In this document: positions 10,921-19,254 of the stretch, piece after piece | Layout: each line of letters opens with the position of its first letter | Position numbering within the stretch: position 1 is the first letter of the stretch | Notes under the pieces: generated by a model | What the model was told of the DNA's origin: nothing | The model's input: the letters and a program-made list of their open reading frames with translations, nothing else | Databases searched by the model: none | Source of the DNA: Enhygromyxa salina | Lineage (GTDB): Bacteria > Myxococcota_A > Polyangia > Nannocystales > Nannocystaceae | Length of the DNA: 64,000 bases | Assembly (NCBI RefSeq): GCF_000737335.2 | Contig: NZ_JMCC02000009.1 | Coordinates: 62,001-126,000 of the forward strand | Reading direction: 5' to 3' | Position numbers and translations under genes: made by a program

Positions 10921-11904
10921 TCAATCGGCAAACACAGCCTCGAGGGTGTCTGCGCTGAGGATCCGTTCGATGTAGCGCTCGAGCTGCGCCTCCGAAGCGG
11001 CTTGGATCTGGGCCGCGTGGTCAGGCGGCAGCTCGCCGAACTTCAGGGTCAGGAGCTTGCCGAGCACGCCGATGCGGCCTTCGAGTCGGCCCTTCTCCAT
11101 GCCTTCTTGACGGCCCTTCTTCATGCCCTCTTGTCGTAGCTCTTCAGCGATCGTCATGGCGATTTCCTCGGCTTCGGGGATCTGTTCGTGGATTTTCGCA
11201 CGAAAGGTTGCGAAGTGCATGCCCCCCGCGACCAGGGCAATGTAGCGCAACAGCTGCGCGACGGCCTGCGTCCCGTCCGGTGCGCGCAGCGCCTCCCGGA
11301 ACTCACAGATCCAGTGTTTGAGCTCGTGCAGCAGCCGCGCGGAGTTTCGACTGTCACGCAGCACCCACAGCGCCAACTTGGGAAACGCAGCCAACGCCCA
11401 CCCACGCAGGTCTTCGTTGCTGAGGTCAGACAGATCTTCGACGAGCAGCGTGAAGCTGGGCACCAACGGTCCCAACCCGGGTATCGAGTCGGGATGCGGG
11501 GTGAACAGCTCGCCAAACGAGACAGGCGCGGTCCAACCTTCAGGTGCGTGGGAGATGACGGCGGGAATGATGAGCGGGAGCGGGGCCTTGTCTCGGCGGT
11601 GTCGCTCGTGAATGTTGACGAGGTACCGAAGCATGCGCAGCGGCATGAACGGGTCGTTGGTGCTCTGATGTTCGAGCAACAAGTACAGCAGCACGCGGGT
11701 GTCGTTGAATCGGGCAGAGAACAGCAGGTCGGTGTGGCTGTCACGGAGCGCTGGATCAATGAACGAGCCGCGCTCGCGCGCGAGCGTGTGCCATTGGATC
11801 TGGGCGCAGAGCTGTGGGGGAATGACCTGGCGAAGCAGGCCAGCAGCGTGCTTGGGTGTATCGAAGGCGGCCTTGAACAGCGCATCGTGGGGTCGTCGTG
11901 TCAT
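10921..11904 (-). CDS. Rpn / YhgA-like PD-(D/E)XK nuclease family protein
   Basis: The ATG at 11904 is preceded by a strong GAGGAG. The N-terminus (PHDALFKAAFDTPKHAAGLL) and the block DLLFSARFNDTRVLLYLLLEHQS match the recombination-promoting nuclease (Rpn, formerly transposase_31/YhgA-like) family; the Asp and the E-x-Q form the degenerate PD-(D/E)XK active site. Characterised Rpn proteins stimulate RecA-independent DNA exchange and some act as defence or toxin-like nucleases. The C-terminus carries the usual repetitive KKGRQEGMEKGRLEGR segment, encoded by a short DNA repeat. No inverted repeats flank the gene, so there is no reason to call it part of an insertion sequence. Confidence 0.85.
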   Translation of the reverse strand: MTRRPHDALFKAAFDTPKHAAGLLRQVIPPQLCAQIQWHTLARERGSFIDPALRDSHTDLLFSARFNDTRVLLYLLLEHQSTNDPFMPLRMLRYLVNIHERHRRDKAPLPLIIPAVISHAPEGWTAPVSFGELFTPHPDSIPGLGPLVPSFTLLVEDLSDLSNEDLRGWALAAFPKLALWVLRDSRNSARLLHELKHWICEFREALRAPDGTQAVAQLLRYIALVAGGMHFATFRAKIHEQIPEAEEIAMTIAEELRQEGMKKGRQEGMEKGRLEGRIGVLGKLLTLKFGELPPDHAAQIQAASEAQLERYIERILSADTLEAVFAD

Positions 11905-12136
11905 GGTGATGATCTCCTCAGTGGACGTCTCTACTAGCACTCGGGTCGAGGGGGCCCTGCGGGTGTGGGCGTGACGGGGTGATCGAAACCTGCGTCAGCG
12001 GCCTCGTACGGCAGATCCAAATTCCCTCGCGGGCGCGCGCGATTCGCAGGTGGCCGAGATCCGGGCCACACGACGACCCCAGGAATCCCCAAGGTTTTGG
12101 GGTGCACTCGGCACCAAGTTGGGCGAGAGTCGTGGC

Positions 12137-12796
12137 ATGACGCGGTTCTGGTCTCTCCACGCTTCGGCGTTCGCCCTCGTGTTCGCGCTGGGCTGCAGCC
12201 CTGCAACCTACAGCGAGGCGAACACCAGCGTCGCGGACGAGAGCACCACCGCCGCCGAGAGTGGAACAGGAGGCGACACCCAGGCCGAGGGCGGCGACAA
12301 CTCGGCGGACGGCAGCTGCGTGGTCGGGTCTGACGGGTGTCCGTGCACACCCGGAGGCGGCTGCGATCCCGGCTTGATGTGCGAAGCCGGTGTGTGCGGC
12401 GGCTGCGTGATCGGGTCGGAGGGCTGCGCGTGCACCAGCGGTGGTGGCTGCGATCCCGGGCTCATGTGTGACGCTGGTGTGTGCCTACCGGGCGCGAGCA
12501 CGGGCGACGGTGACCCCACGACGGGAGACGGAGACGGAGACGGGGACGGGGACGGAGACGCCGATCCGCTGGTGTGCGTGATGCTGCAGAACGGCTGCGA
12601 CATTGCGGATCCCCAGCTGTGCGTGTGTGAGGGCTGCACCAATAACGGGCAGTGCACGCAGGACGAGGACTGCGTGTGCCCCGACTGCACGAACCAGGAC
12701 TATTGCGTGGGCCAAGCGTGCACCAACAACGGGGAGTGCAGCCCCTACTACGAAGGCTGCAGCTGCTCGGACTGCGCCGACCATTCTTTTTGCTAG
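12137..12796 (+). CDS. Cysteine-rich lipoprotein with Gly-Asp linker
   Basis: 219 residues from the ATG at 12137. The lipobox is LVFALGC. An acidic Thr/Ser/Glu-rich spacer follows, then two near-identical modules (GSDGCPCTPGGGCDPGLMC and GSEGCACTSGGGCDPGLMC), a Gly-Asp repeat (about 12525-12560), and a C-terminal Cys-rich segment of CxxCTNNGxC type resembling EGF/keratin-associated spacing. Likely disulfide-rich and surface-exposed. Its function is not recognised. The downstream hairpin at 12827-12859 may terminate transcription. Confidence 0.75.
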   Translation: MTRFWSLHASAFALVFALGCSPATYSEANTSVADESTTAAESGTGGDTQAEGGDNSADGSCVVGSDGCPCTPGGGCDPGLMCEAGVCGGCVIGSEGCACTSGGGCDPGLMCDAGVCLPGASTGDGDPTTGDGDGDGDGDGDADPLVCVMLQNGCDIADPQLCVCEGCTNNGQCTQDEDCVCPDCTNQDYCVGQACTNNGECSPYYEGCSCSDCADHSFC

Positions 12797-12826
12797 TACC
12801 ATCAAATTCACTGCGGCAGGGTACTC

Positions 12827-12859
12827 GTCCCTGGGACGCACTTCGTGCGTCCCAGGGAC
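12827..12859. terminator. Perfect 15-bp hairpin between convergent genes
   Basis: Stem arms 12827-12841 and 12845-12859 (GTCCCTGGGACGCAC and complement) close on a TTC loop. It lacks a T-tract, so it could be a bidirectional terminator of an atypical kind or a REP-like palindrome. Confidence 0.55.
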
Positions 12860-12875
12860 ACAGGAAATGCGTTCA

Positions 12876-12990
12876 GAGCCCCCTTCAAGGGGGCCACACA
12901 TACGGATGCGAACAAACGGCCCCGAGGAGCGAAGCGACCAGACGCGCGAGCGGCTGCAGTCGGCGAAGTCCAAGGTCTATGTGGGGGTCA
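12876..12990 (+). repeat. Dispersed repeat, copy 1 (about 115 bp)
   Basis: Starts with a hairpin GAGCCCCCTTCAAGGGGGCC, continues through the conserved core GCGAACAAACGGCCCCGAGG and GCAGTCGGCGAAGTC, and ends GTGGGGGTCA. Related copies are at 17385-17499 (inverted), 17595-17687, 40781-40891 (inverted, diverged) and 56108-56223. The GTGGGGGTC end lies 12 bases from the stop codon of the adjoining minus-strand gene. Confidence 0.85.
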
Positions 12991-13002
12991 TTGCTAGCCC
13001 TG

Positions 13003-14145
13003 CTAGCCGACGGGGGGAATCTCGTCGCACTTGGCCGCGATCGCATCCGCGAGCGTGTTTGCGAGCAGCGTGTTCATCTCGTCGGCCGCCTGCGCCGCCG
13101 GGAGGTTGTCGTCGGGCAGCGGGGCGACCTGCGCTGGCTCGCTCATACCCTCCAGAAAGTCGTCGAGCGGGAGGTTGCCTTGGGCGTTGCAAGCGGACTC
13201 GAGCAGGAACCCGCCACCGATCACGCACTCGAGCCCACCGCAGCCGCTCTTGGCGGCCGCGACCTTGTCGAGCATGGCCTGGCCCCCCGACACGCCGTTG
13301 ATCATGAGCGGGGTCTGGTCGGGCTCGTCGGTCATGAAGAACACGACCAGCACCGCGCCCTCGTCTCGCACGAAGCCAGCGTTGGTCGCGTTGTTGGCCG
13401 GGTCGAACGCCCAGCCGGCGGGCGCCGTCGACATCTCGATGTTGGATCCGCCGGTCCCGATCGCGGCGGCGTCGGAGAACCAGGTCTTCAATGCGGCGGT
13501 CTGGGCCGCGTCGCCAACGTTGAAGCCAAAGTAGTTCTGGCCGCCGCCGGGATCGAACAGGCGGCCCTGCGCGCCGTTCTTGCCCGTGTTCTGGATGTCG
13601 GGCGTGACGTAAAAATTATCGCTGGGCATCCCGTCGCCCGTGAACGTGCACATGCCGTTGCTGATGCTGGTGGTGCCTGACCCGGCGTAGCCCATCTCGG
13701 AGCTGGTCACCGCGACGTGGACGTTGGTGCCCTCGGGCAGCTCGGCGGCGAGGGTGTCGGCGAACTGCGGGAACGCGAGGCCGAGCGCGGCCTGGTAGCC
13801 GCCCATCGACACGGAATTGTCGATCACGAACAGCAGATCGACGAAGTCGCAGCTCTCGTCCCCGGGGCCATCGTCGACGCCAGTGTCGGCTGGGAGCACA
13901 TCGAGCTTGACGCCGTCGCCATCGCCATCGCCATCGCCGGCGGGATCGCCATCTCCGTCGCCGTCGCCGGGACCACTATCCCCGTCACCGTCGCCGCTGC
14001 TGCTGCCAGACTCGAGGGAGGTGCTGATACCCGTGTCGATATCGGAGCTGGTTGAGAACGGATTGGCGCCGCCGTTGTCCGGCGAGCAGCCGATCAGCGC
14101 GACAACAGTCAGGGGGATGACGACGAGATGCGAGGATTCGAACAT
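13003..14145 (-). CDS. Lipoprotein with von Willebrand factor A-like domain
   Basis: 380 residues. The lipobox is VVALIGC. A Gly-Asp-rich linker spans about residues 48-78. The vWA domain starts with DLLFVIDNSVSMGGYQAAL, which holds a D-x-S-x-S metal-ion-dependent adhesion site. Later segments (VLVVFFMTDEPDQTP) fit the second conserved Asp-containing strand. Such domains bind protein ligands or matrix components. It lies 25 bases after the matrixin-like gene on the same strand, so the two may be co-transcribed. Confidence 0.8.
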   Translation of the reverse strand: MFESSHLVVIPLTVVALIGCSPDNGGANPFSTSSDIDTGISTSLESGSSSGDGDGDSGPGDGDGDGDPAGDGDGDGDGVKLDVLPADTGVDDGPGDESCDFVDLLFVIDNSVSMGGYQAALGLAFPQFADTLAAELPEGTNVHVAVTSSEMGYAGSGTTSISNGMCTFTGDGMPSDNFYVTPDIQNTGKNGAQGRLFDPGGGQNYFGFNVGDAAQTAALKTWFSDAAAIGTGGSNIEMSTAPAGWAFDPANNATNAGFVRDEGAVLVVFFMTDEPDQTPLMINGVSGGQAMLDKVAAAKSGCGGLECVIGGGFLLESACNAQGNLPLDDFLEGMSEPAQVAPLPDDNLPAAQAADEMNTLLANTLADAIAAKCDEIPPVG

Positions 14146-14170
14146 GAGTATTACCCTGTAATTGAGATTG

Positions 14171-15520
14171 CTACTGACGCCGACGCAGCAACGGCAAGCC
14201 GAGCAGGGTCAGCAACATGAGCGCGGGCGCCCTGGTTGGGAGCCCATCACTGGCGCAGGCGCAGCCGCTGTCGGAGTCGTCGAGCCCAAAGCCTGGCGGG
14301 AGCCCGCCGGAGTCTTCTCCGCCCGATTCACCGCCGGAGTCGCTGCCGGAGTCACCCCCGGAGTCACCGCCCGAGTCGGCGCCGCCATCACCTGGCATGC
14401 CGCCTTGTTCGACGAGGATCCCGATCACGGGGCTCATCGCGGAGTTGTCCCATTCGTCGGCGGCGATGCAGTAGATCTCGTAGCTGCCCTCGGGGATGTT
14501 GGTGACCTCCCACGCGAACGGCGGCGCGGCCTTGGTCCCGCCCATCTGCGCGCCGTCGATCCACAGCTGCACCGACGCGAGGTCCTGGTTGTCGTTGGCC
14601 TCGCAGGTGATCGTGAAGCTGGCCCCAATTTCGAAGGTGTCGCCGTCGTAGGGGTAGCTGACCACGACGTTGGGCGCTTCGGTGTCCGGGTCGTTGGCGC
14701 CGAACATACCCAGCAGCTCTTGATAGGAATTTTGCTGACCCGCGCTGCAGAACTGCTGGTGCTGGGGGTTGCACTGGATCGGCTGACCCTGGCCGCTGAC
14801 CAGCGTGATGCAGGTGTCGGTGAAGCTCGGGTTCCCGCCCTGGTTGTACGGGTTCATGATGTCCGAGCTGCTGCTGACGTGCTCGAGCCCGTAGGCGTGC
14901 GCGACCTCTTGGCTGATCGTCGTGGCCTGGGTGTTGGCGCCAAACTGGCCGAGCTGGCTGGCGCTGTGGAACGCAAACACCACGTTGCTGGGCATCTGGT
15001 CGTTGCAGTCGAGCGGGGCGATACCCAGCACGCCGTTGCCAAACGGGTGGTTGGCTGGCCCGGTCAAGCACATGGTGTAGGTGCCGCTCACCGGCCGCGA
15101 CTCGGTGACCACGACGTTGAACGGCGCCCAGTCCTGCTTGGTCGCGTCCATGATCGACTGGCGCTGCGCCGCGGTCCCGCCCCAGGATGGGTAATTGCCC
15201 GAGAAACCGTACTGGCAGGCGATCCACGATGAGTTCGCGACCGCATCATCGTTGCCATTGCAGATGATGTTGGTGCCGTCCATGTTGACATAGACGTACT
15301 CGGGATCGGCCGTTGGCGTGGGTGGGGGACCGCCGCCATTGACGATCATGCCCTCGGGGATCGGGACCGACAGCCGGGTGAATTCGTGCGCTTCGACCTC
15401 GCCCGCAGGTGGGCTCGCGGCCGCGTCTTCGGAGACCAACAACATGAGCCCGAGCGCGCCGGTGACCACGGTGGCGGACAGCGCCGCGACTCCGAGCTGA
15501 CGTTGGATTTGGCTAGACAT
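14171..15520 (-). CDS. Secreted matrixin-like protease-fold protein with MYXO-CTERM-type tail
   Basis: 449 residues. It has an N-terminal signal peptide, then a domain that aligns by eye with M10/matrixin-type zinc proteases: QEVAHAYGLEHV followed by SDIMNP. The canonical HExxHxxGxxH has Gln in place of the first His, so zinc binding may be weakened or the family may be non-catalytic. An Ig-like region (YDGDTFEIGASFTITCEAND) follows, then a Ser/Gly/Asp linker, and a C-terminus with GCACASDG, a hydrophobic helix and RRR, which is the MYXO-CTERM sorting arrangement. Divergent from the SDR-CPBP gene. Confidence 0.75.
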   Translation of the reverse strand: MSSQIQRQLGVAALSATVVTGALGLMLLVSEDAAASPPAGEVEAHEFTRLSVPIPEGMIVNGGGPPPTPTADPEYVYVNMDGTNIICNGNDDAVANSSWIACQYGFSGNYPSWGGTAAQRQSIMDATKQDWAPFNVVVTESRPVSGTYTMCLTGPANHPFGNGVLGIAPLDCNDQMPSNVVFAFHSASQLGQFGANTQATTISQEVAHAYGLEHVSSSSDIMNPYNQGGNPSFTDTCITLVSGQGQPIQCNPQHQQFCSAGQQNSYQELLGMFGANDPDTEAPNVVVSYPYDGDTFEIGASFTITCEANDNQDLASVQLWIDGAQMGGTKAAPPFAWEVTNIPEGSYEIYCIAADEWDNSAMSPVIGILVEQGGMPGDGGADSGGDSGGDSGSDSGGESGGEDSGGLPPGFGLDDSDSGCACASDGLPTRAPALMLLTLLGLPLLRRRQ

Positions 15521-15739
15521 GATCCGCGACGCTCCAGACCGAAGAGCTTCTACAAACCCAAGCGCCTCGCGGGGAGCAAGACGCGCGAACCCAGCCTGAA
15601 TACCAGTTGGAAGCTGCGAAAAGCAACACCGATGACCGCCGGAGCGGTTGGGGCCCTGGATCCGCCGACACGATCGTGCTCCATGGCCCCTGTATTTCGT
15701 CGTTCAATGAGCTCGACCATCGTCCATGATGCGGTGAGC

Positions 15740-17398
15740 ATGCATGAAGCGCGAACAAGCCGCTCGGTGGTCGCCGTCGCGGGTGGAACAGGCTTCATCG
15801 GTCGTCACGTGGTCGCGCGCTTGCTCGCTGCTGGCCACGCGGTGGTGGTGCTCGCCCGCGCCCCTCATGGGTTACCCAAGAGCATCGCGGGTGCTCGGCT
15901 GCGCGCGGCGGATCTGTCAACGGGCGTGGACCCACAGCTGCTCGATGGATGCGAGGTGCTCGTCAACCTGGTCGGCATCAAGCGCGAGAGCTCCGGTCGC
16001 GCCAAGAATAAAGGCGCTCCCGGGTGGAGCTGGGAGCGAGCCCACGTGCAGCTCCCCGAACAGCTGGCCGAGGCGGCTCGACTCGCCGGCTTGACCCGGA
16101 TGATCCACGTGTCGGTGGCGGGCAGCGATCCCGCGGGCCCGAGCGCGGGTGCGTATCTCGAGACCAAGGCGCGGGGCGAGCAGCGCCTCCGCGCGCGCGC
16201 GGACGGGCCCGCGATCACGATCCTTCGACCGGGCGTGGTCTATGGGCAGGGCGACGACATGCTGCGCAACCTCGCCGACTCGATCCGCGCCGCCCCTGTG
16301 TTTCCGGCCCCGCGCGGCGGTCGGTCCTTGGTCCAGCCGATCGCGGTCGAGGATGTCGCCGAAGCGGTGCTGCGCTGCGTCGAGCGGCCGGTGGCGAGCG
16401 GGCGTGACTATGATCTGGTCGGCCCCGAGCGGCTCGAGCTGCGCGAGCTCGTGGGTCGCGTGGCGAGCTCTTCGGTGGTCGCCCGCCGCTGCGCGGTCGT
16501 GTCTGCGCCAGCGGTGCTGCAGCGCGTCGCAGCGTTCGCGCTCGAGCGCGTGTCTGCCGATCCGCTGATCACCCGGTCGCAGCTCGATCTGCTCGCGGTG
16601 GGGGTCGTCGGCGACCCGGAGCCGGCCTGGGTCGACCTCGGTCTCGAGCCGCGCGCCCTCGATGAAGCCGCGATCACCCACGCGCTCGCAGGGTTTGAAC
16701 CGCGGCTGCCGAGCGTCCGCCTGGTCCCCGATCCAGCCGCCGCGGCGAGCCTGAGCGAGCTGGCCGGCAGCCGGATCCCAAGTTGGAAGCTCGCGTGCTT
16801 CGCCGCGCTCGCGGTCGCCAGTCTGCTCGCCGGACCGTGGCTCCCAGGATCGATCTGGACGCGAATGGCCGGTCTCGAGCTGGTGTTGTCAGTGCTGGCG
16901 CTGGCCCTGCTGCGCCTGCGCTGGGCACCCCTGTGGCGCCCAAGCGCGGCCGCGCTGGCGTGGGGCGTTGGCGCGGGCCTGGTGATGTGGGCCGGCGCGT
17001 TTGGGGTCGCGGCCGCGCTCAGGTCACTCGCCCCCGAGCTCTGGTCCGAGACCACCACGATCTACGCATGGTCGGACCAGCTCACCCTCCCGCTCCCGCT
17101 CGCGCTCTCGTTGCTCGCCATGATCGTCGCCGGCGAAGAGGTCGTGTGGCGCGGTGCGCTTGGCATCACGCTGGCAAGCCGCCAAGCGCCATGGCTTGGC
17201 CCATGGTCAGCCGTGCTGCTCTCATCCGCCCTATTCACGATCGCCCACCTCACCACGGGCCCCCCAGTATTGGCGATCGCAGCAGCCCTAGCCGGCGGCG
17301 CCTGGACCTGGCTAGCGATCCGCACCCGCACCCTGTTCGCCCCATTCATCGCCCACCTGGGCTGGGACGCATCGATGCTTTATTTGACCCCCACATAG
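15740..17398 (+). CDS. Fusion of NAD(P)-binding SDR-type epimerase and CPBP intramembrane protease
   Basis: 552 residues from the ATG at 15740 (GGTGAG just upstream; further ATGs at 15683 and 15707 are possible). Residues 1-280 form an atypical SDR of the NDUFA9 / NAD-epimerase type: VAVAGGTGFIGRHVVARLLAAGH is the dinucleotide-binding motif. The C-terminal part has about seven hydrophobic spans with the three CPBP/CAAX-protease motifs: EEVVWR, FTIAH and HLGWD. Known CPBP proteins cleave prenylated or membrane proteins; bacterial ones act in maturation or immunity. The joining of the two domains in one chain is unusual. The last codons and the stop lie inside a dispersed repeat copy. Confidence 0.8.
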   Translation: MHEARTSRSVVAVAGGTGFIGRHVVARLLAAGHAVVVLARAPHGLPKSIAGARLRAADLSTGVDPQLLDGCEVLVNLVGIKRESSGRAKNKGAPGWSWERAHVQLPEQLAEAARLAGLTRMIHVSVAGSDPAGPSAGAYLETKARGEQRLRARADGPAITILRPGVVYGQGDDMLRNLADSIRAAPVFPAPRGGRSLVQPIAVEDVAEAVLRCVERPVASGRDYDLVGPERLELRELVGRVASSSVVARRCAVVSAPAVLQRVAAFALERVSADPLITRSQLDLLAVGVVGDPEPAWVDLGLEPRALDEAAITHALAGFEPRLPSVRLVPDPAAAASLSELAGSRIPSWKLACFAALAVASLLAGPWLPGSIWTRMAGLELVLSVLALALLRLRWAPLWRPSAAALAWGVGAGLVMWAGAFGVAAALRSLAPELWSETTTIYAWSDQLTLPLPLALSLLAMIVAGEEVVWRGALGITLASRQAPWLGPWSAVLLSSALFTIAHLTTGPPVLAIAAALAGGAWTWLAIRTRTLFAPFIAHLGWDASMLYLTPT

Positions 17399-17499
17399 AC
17401 CTTAGACTTCGCCGACTGCAGCCGCTGGCGCGGCTGGTCGCTTCGCTCCTCGGGGCCGTTTGTTCGCAGCTGCATGTGTGGCCCCCTGGAAGGGGGCTC
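17385..17499 (-). repeat. Dispersed repeat, copy 2 (inverted)
   Basis: A full-length copy of the 12876-12990 repeat on the minus strand, beginning TGACCCCCACATAGAC. It overlaps the 3' end of the SDR-CPBP gene and supplies its stop codon. It forms an inverted pair with copy 3 at 17595-17687. Confidence 0.85.
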
Positions 17500-17594
17500 G
17501 CGTCGCCTCGGCGGAGGCTGGGGTTGTAATTGACCCCAGCACATGCCTTCGCACTTCGCCGACTATCGCCGCCCAATGTCCGCCGAAGCCACGC
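17500..17594. repeat. Spacer between inverted repeat copies with a 22-bp-unit fragment
   Basis: It contains fragments of the unit expanded at 55663-56124: GTCCGCCGAAGCC at about 17578-17590, and an inverted, partial copy near 17505-17520. It also holds a shortened extra end of the dispersed repeat (TTGACCCCAGCACATG then CACTTCGCCGAC). No gene is present. Confidence 0.6.
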
Positions 17595-17687
17595 GAGCCC
17601 CCTTTTAGGGGGCCACACATGCGCCAGCGAACAAACGGCCCCGCCAGCGGCTGCAGTCGGCGAAGTCTAAGGTCTCTGTGGGGGTCT
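17595..17687 (+). repeat. Dispersed repeat, copy 3 (internally deleted)
   Basis: Same ends as copy 1, but about 22 bases missing after the GGCCCCG core. Its GTGGGGGTC end lies 12 bases before the stop codon of the cytochrome gene at 17700. Confidence 0.8.
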
Positions 17688-17699
17688 ATAGAACCGGGG

Positions 17700-18239
17700 T
17701 CATTCAGACAGATGGCAGCTGAGGCAGCCGAACTCGCCCTTGCCGGTGGTCACATCCGTCTCTTCGCCGAGCAGCTCCGCCATCTGCGGGAGCACCGACG
17801 AGACCATGAACTTGGTCATCTCTTCGTCGAGATCCATCCCCGACTGGATCGGGTTGTCGGGGTTGAGGGGCGTGAGGTCGTTCGGCATCTTGAAGTCGAC
17901 CTCTTTGTAGTCTGCGCCGTGGCAGTTGGCGCACTTGAAGGTGTCGAAGCCCTGGGCCTTGAACGACTCTTTCATGGCCGGCAGCACTTTGGTGCCCATG
18001 AAGGTCATGCGAGCGTCACGGTCCATCTCGGCCCAGGTCGCGGGGGCCTTCTCCGCTGGCTCGACCGCGCCGCCGTCGTCGCCGCCGCCGTCGTCGGCCG
18101 CGACGCCGCTGGTCGTCGACGGATCATCAGTGGCAGGCTTGCTCTTGTCGCAGCCGCTCAGACTGGTCATGCCGAAGCCCGCGCTCAGCAGCAGGCAAAG
18201 AGAGATCGTGAGGCTCGAGGGGAGGTTTCGCGTACGCAT
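17700..18239 (-). CDS. c-type cytochrome-like lipoprotein
   Basis: 179 residues from the ATG at 18239. The lipobox-like segment SLSGC ends a signal peptide, followed by an acidic Gly/Asp linker. Two CxxCH haem-c motifs are present: CANCH near the middle and CLSCH at the C-terminus, with DVTTGKGEFGCLSCHLSE closing the protein. The wide spacing of the motifs suggests either two haems or one haem plus a structural site. It would act in the periplasm or on the outer membrane in electron transfer. No dedicated oxidase gene is adjacent. Confidence 0.75.
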   Translation of the reverse strand: MRTRNLPSSLTISLCLLLSAGFGMTSLSGCDKSKPATDDPSTTSGVAADDGGGDDGGAVEPAEKAPATWAEMDRDARMTFMGTKVLPAMKESFKAQGFDTFKCANCHGADYKEVDFKMPNDLTPLNPDNPIQSGMDLDEEMTKFMVSSVLPQMAELLGEETDVTTGKGEFGCLSCHLSE

Positions 18240-18305
18240 GGTCGAGATCGCCGACCCACTGGCTACCACAAAAGCTGCGCCTTGCGCGAGCCTGCGTGCA
18301 GTCGG

Positions 18306-18965
18306 CTACCGCTCCCAGGTTCCAAACAGCCAATCGCCCAGCGGGAACGCGAAATTAAAGTTGGCCCGACGCATCTTGCAAGGGTCGTGGTGAAGCCCGT
18401 GGTGCGAGCGGGCGAAGCGGACGGGCGGCAGCCGGCCGAGCAGGCTGTCCTTCGGCATGTGCGCGCTCAGGTGTAGCCACTCGTAGACCAGGTAGTAGAG
18501 CACGATCGCGGCGTACATCAGCAGGGCGGCGTCGCGGCCAAGCAGCCAATAGGTAGCGAGCGCCATCGGCACGCCGATCATGCCGACGAAGAACAGCGAC
18601 ATCCAAGCGGGAAATAGCGTCACGTGAAAGTCGCGGTGGCTGTCGACAGCCATGAGCTCGCTCGAGAAGAACCGGTGGTGCTGGCTGGTGTGACGGCGGT
18701 ACAGCCGCCCAAGCCCGACGCTGAGGTGGTGCATGGGCCCGCGGTGGACCCCGTACTCGACGAGGTTGGCGATCACCCAGGTGATCGGAATGATCGCCAG
18801 CTCGGCCCAGCCCAGGCTGACGATCATCGACACCGCGACGCAGATCGCGGTAATGCAGATCGCGGTCATCGTCGCGAGGTGGCGCCAGCCGTGATAGCCC
18901 GCGCGGATCGACTCTGCGCGGTAGTCGTCTCGATATGCGCGGACGCGGTCGGGAGTGAGGGCCAC
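18306..18965 (-). CDS. Fatty acid hydroxylase / sterol desaturase superfamily protein
   Basis: 219 residues from a GTG start. It has three or four membrane spans and the di-iron histidine motifs of the family: HRGPMHH, HTSQHHRFF, HLSAH and HHGLHHD. These enzymes oxidise lipids or sterols at the membrane using O2. Substrate is unknown. It is divergent from the kinase gene across about 290 bases in which I see no further gene. Confidence 0.8.
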   Translation of the reverse strand: MALTPDRVRAYRDDYRAESIRAGYHGWRHLATMTAICITAICVAVSMIVSLGWAELAIIPITWVIANLVEYGVHRGPMHHLSVGLGRLYRRHTSQHHRFFSSELMAVDSHRDFHVTLFPAWMSLFFVGMIGVPMALATYWLLGRDAALLMYAAIVLYYLVYEWLHLSAHMPKDSLLGRLPPVRFARSHHGLHHDPCKMRRANFNFAFPLGDWLFGTWER

Positions 18966-19254
18966 GAACGCAACCTAACATGCGCTGTTGCCGGGGCCCC
19001 GCGCAAACTGGCACTCGTTGGGACACTGTGGCGCTCGGCGGGGAATTTCGACCCACCGGTTTGGCGCGCCCGCGGACGATGTGAGCTGGGCACCACTCAA
19101 AGCTGCGTTCACTGCTAGCCAGCGTTCTTGCTGCGCTGAGGCGGGCGAGTGGCTCCCCTCGAAATTCGAAATCGCGGTTCCTCGAAATTTCCATGACGAT
19201 CTCTGTCCTTTCGAACACTACCTGTGGGCGCGGGCGGATGCCCGGCGTCAGCTG

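Noticed and set aside
10921..11904. Insertion sequence transposase
   Set aside because: It is an Rpn/YhgA-like nuclease; no terminal inverted repeats or target duplications flank it.
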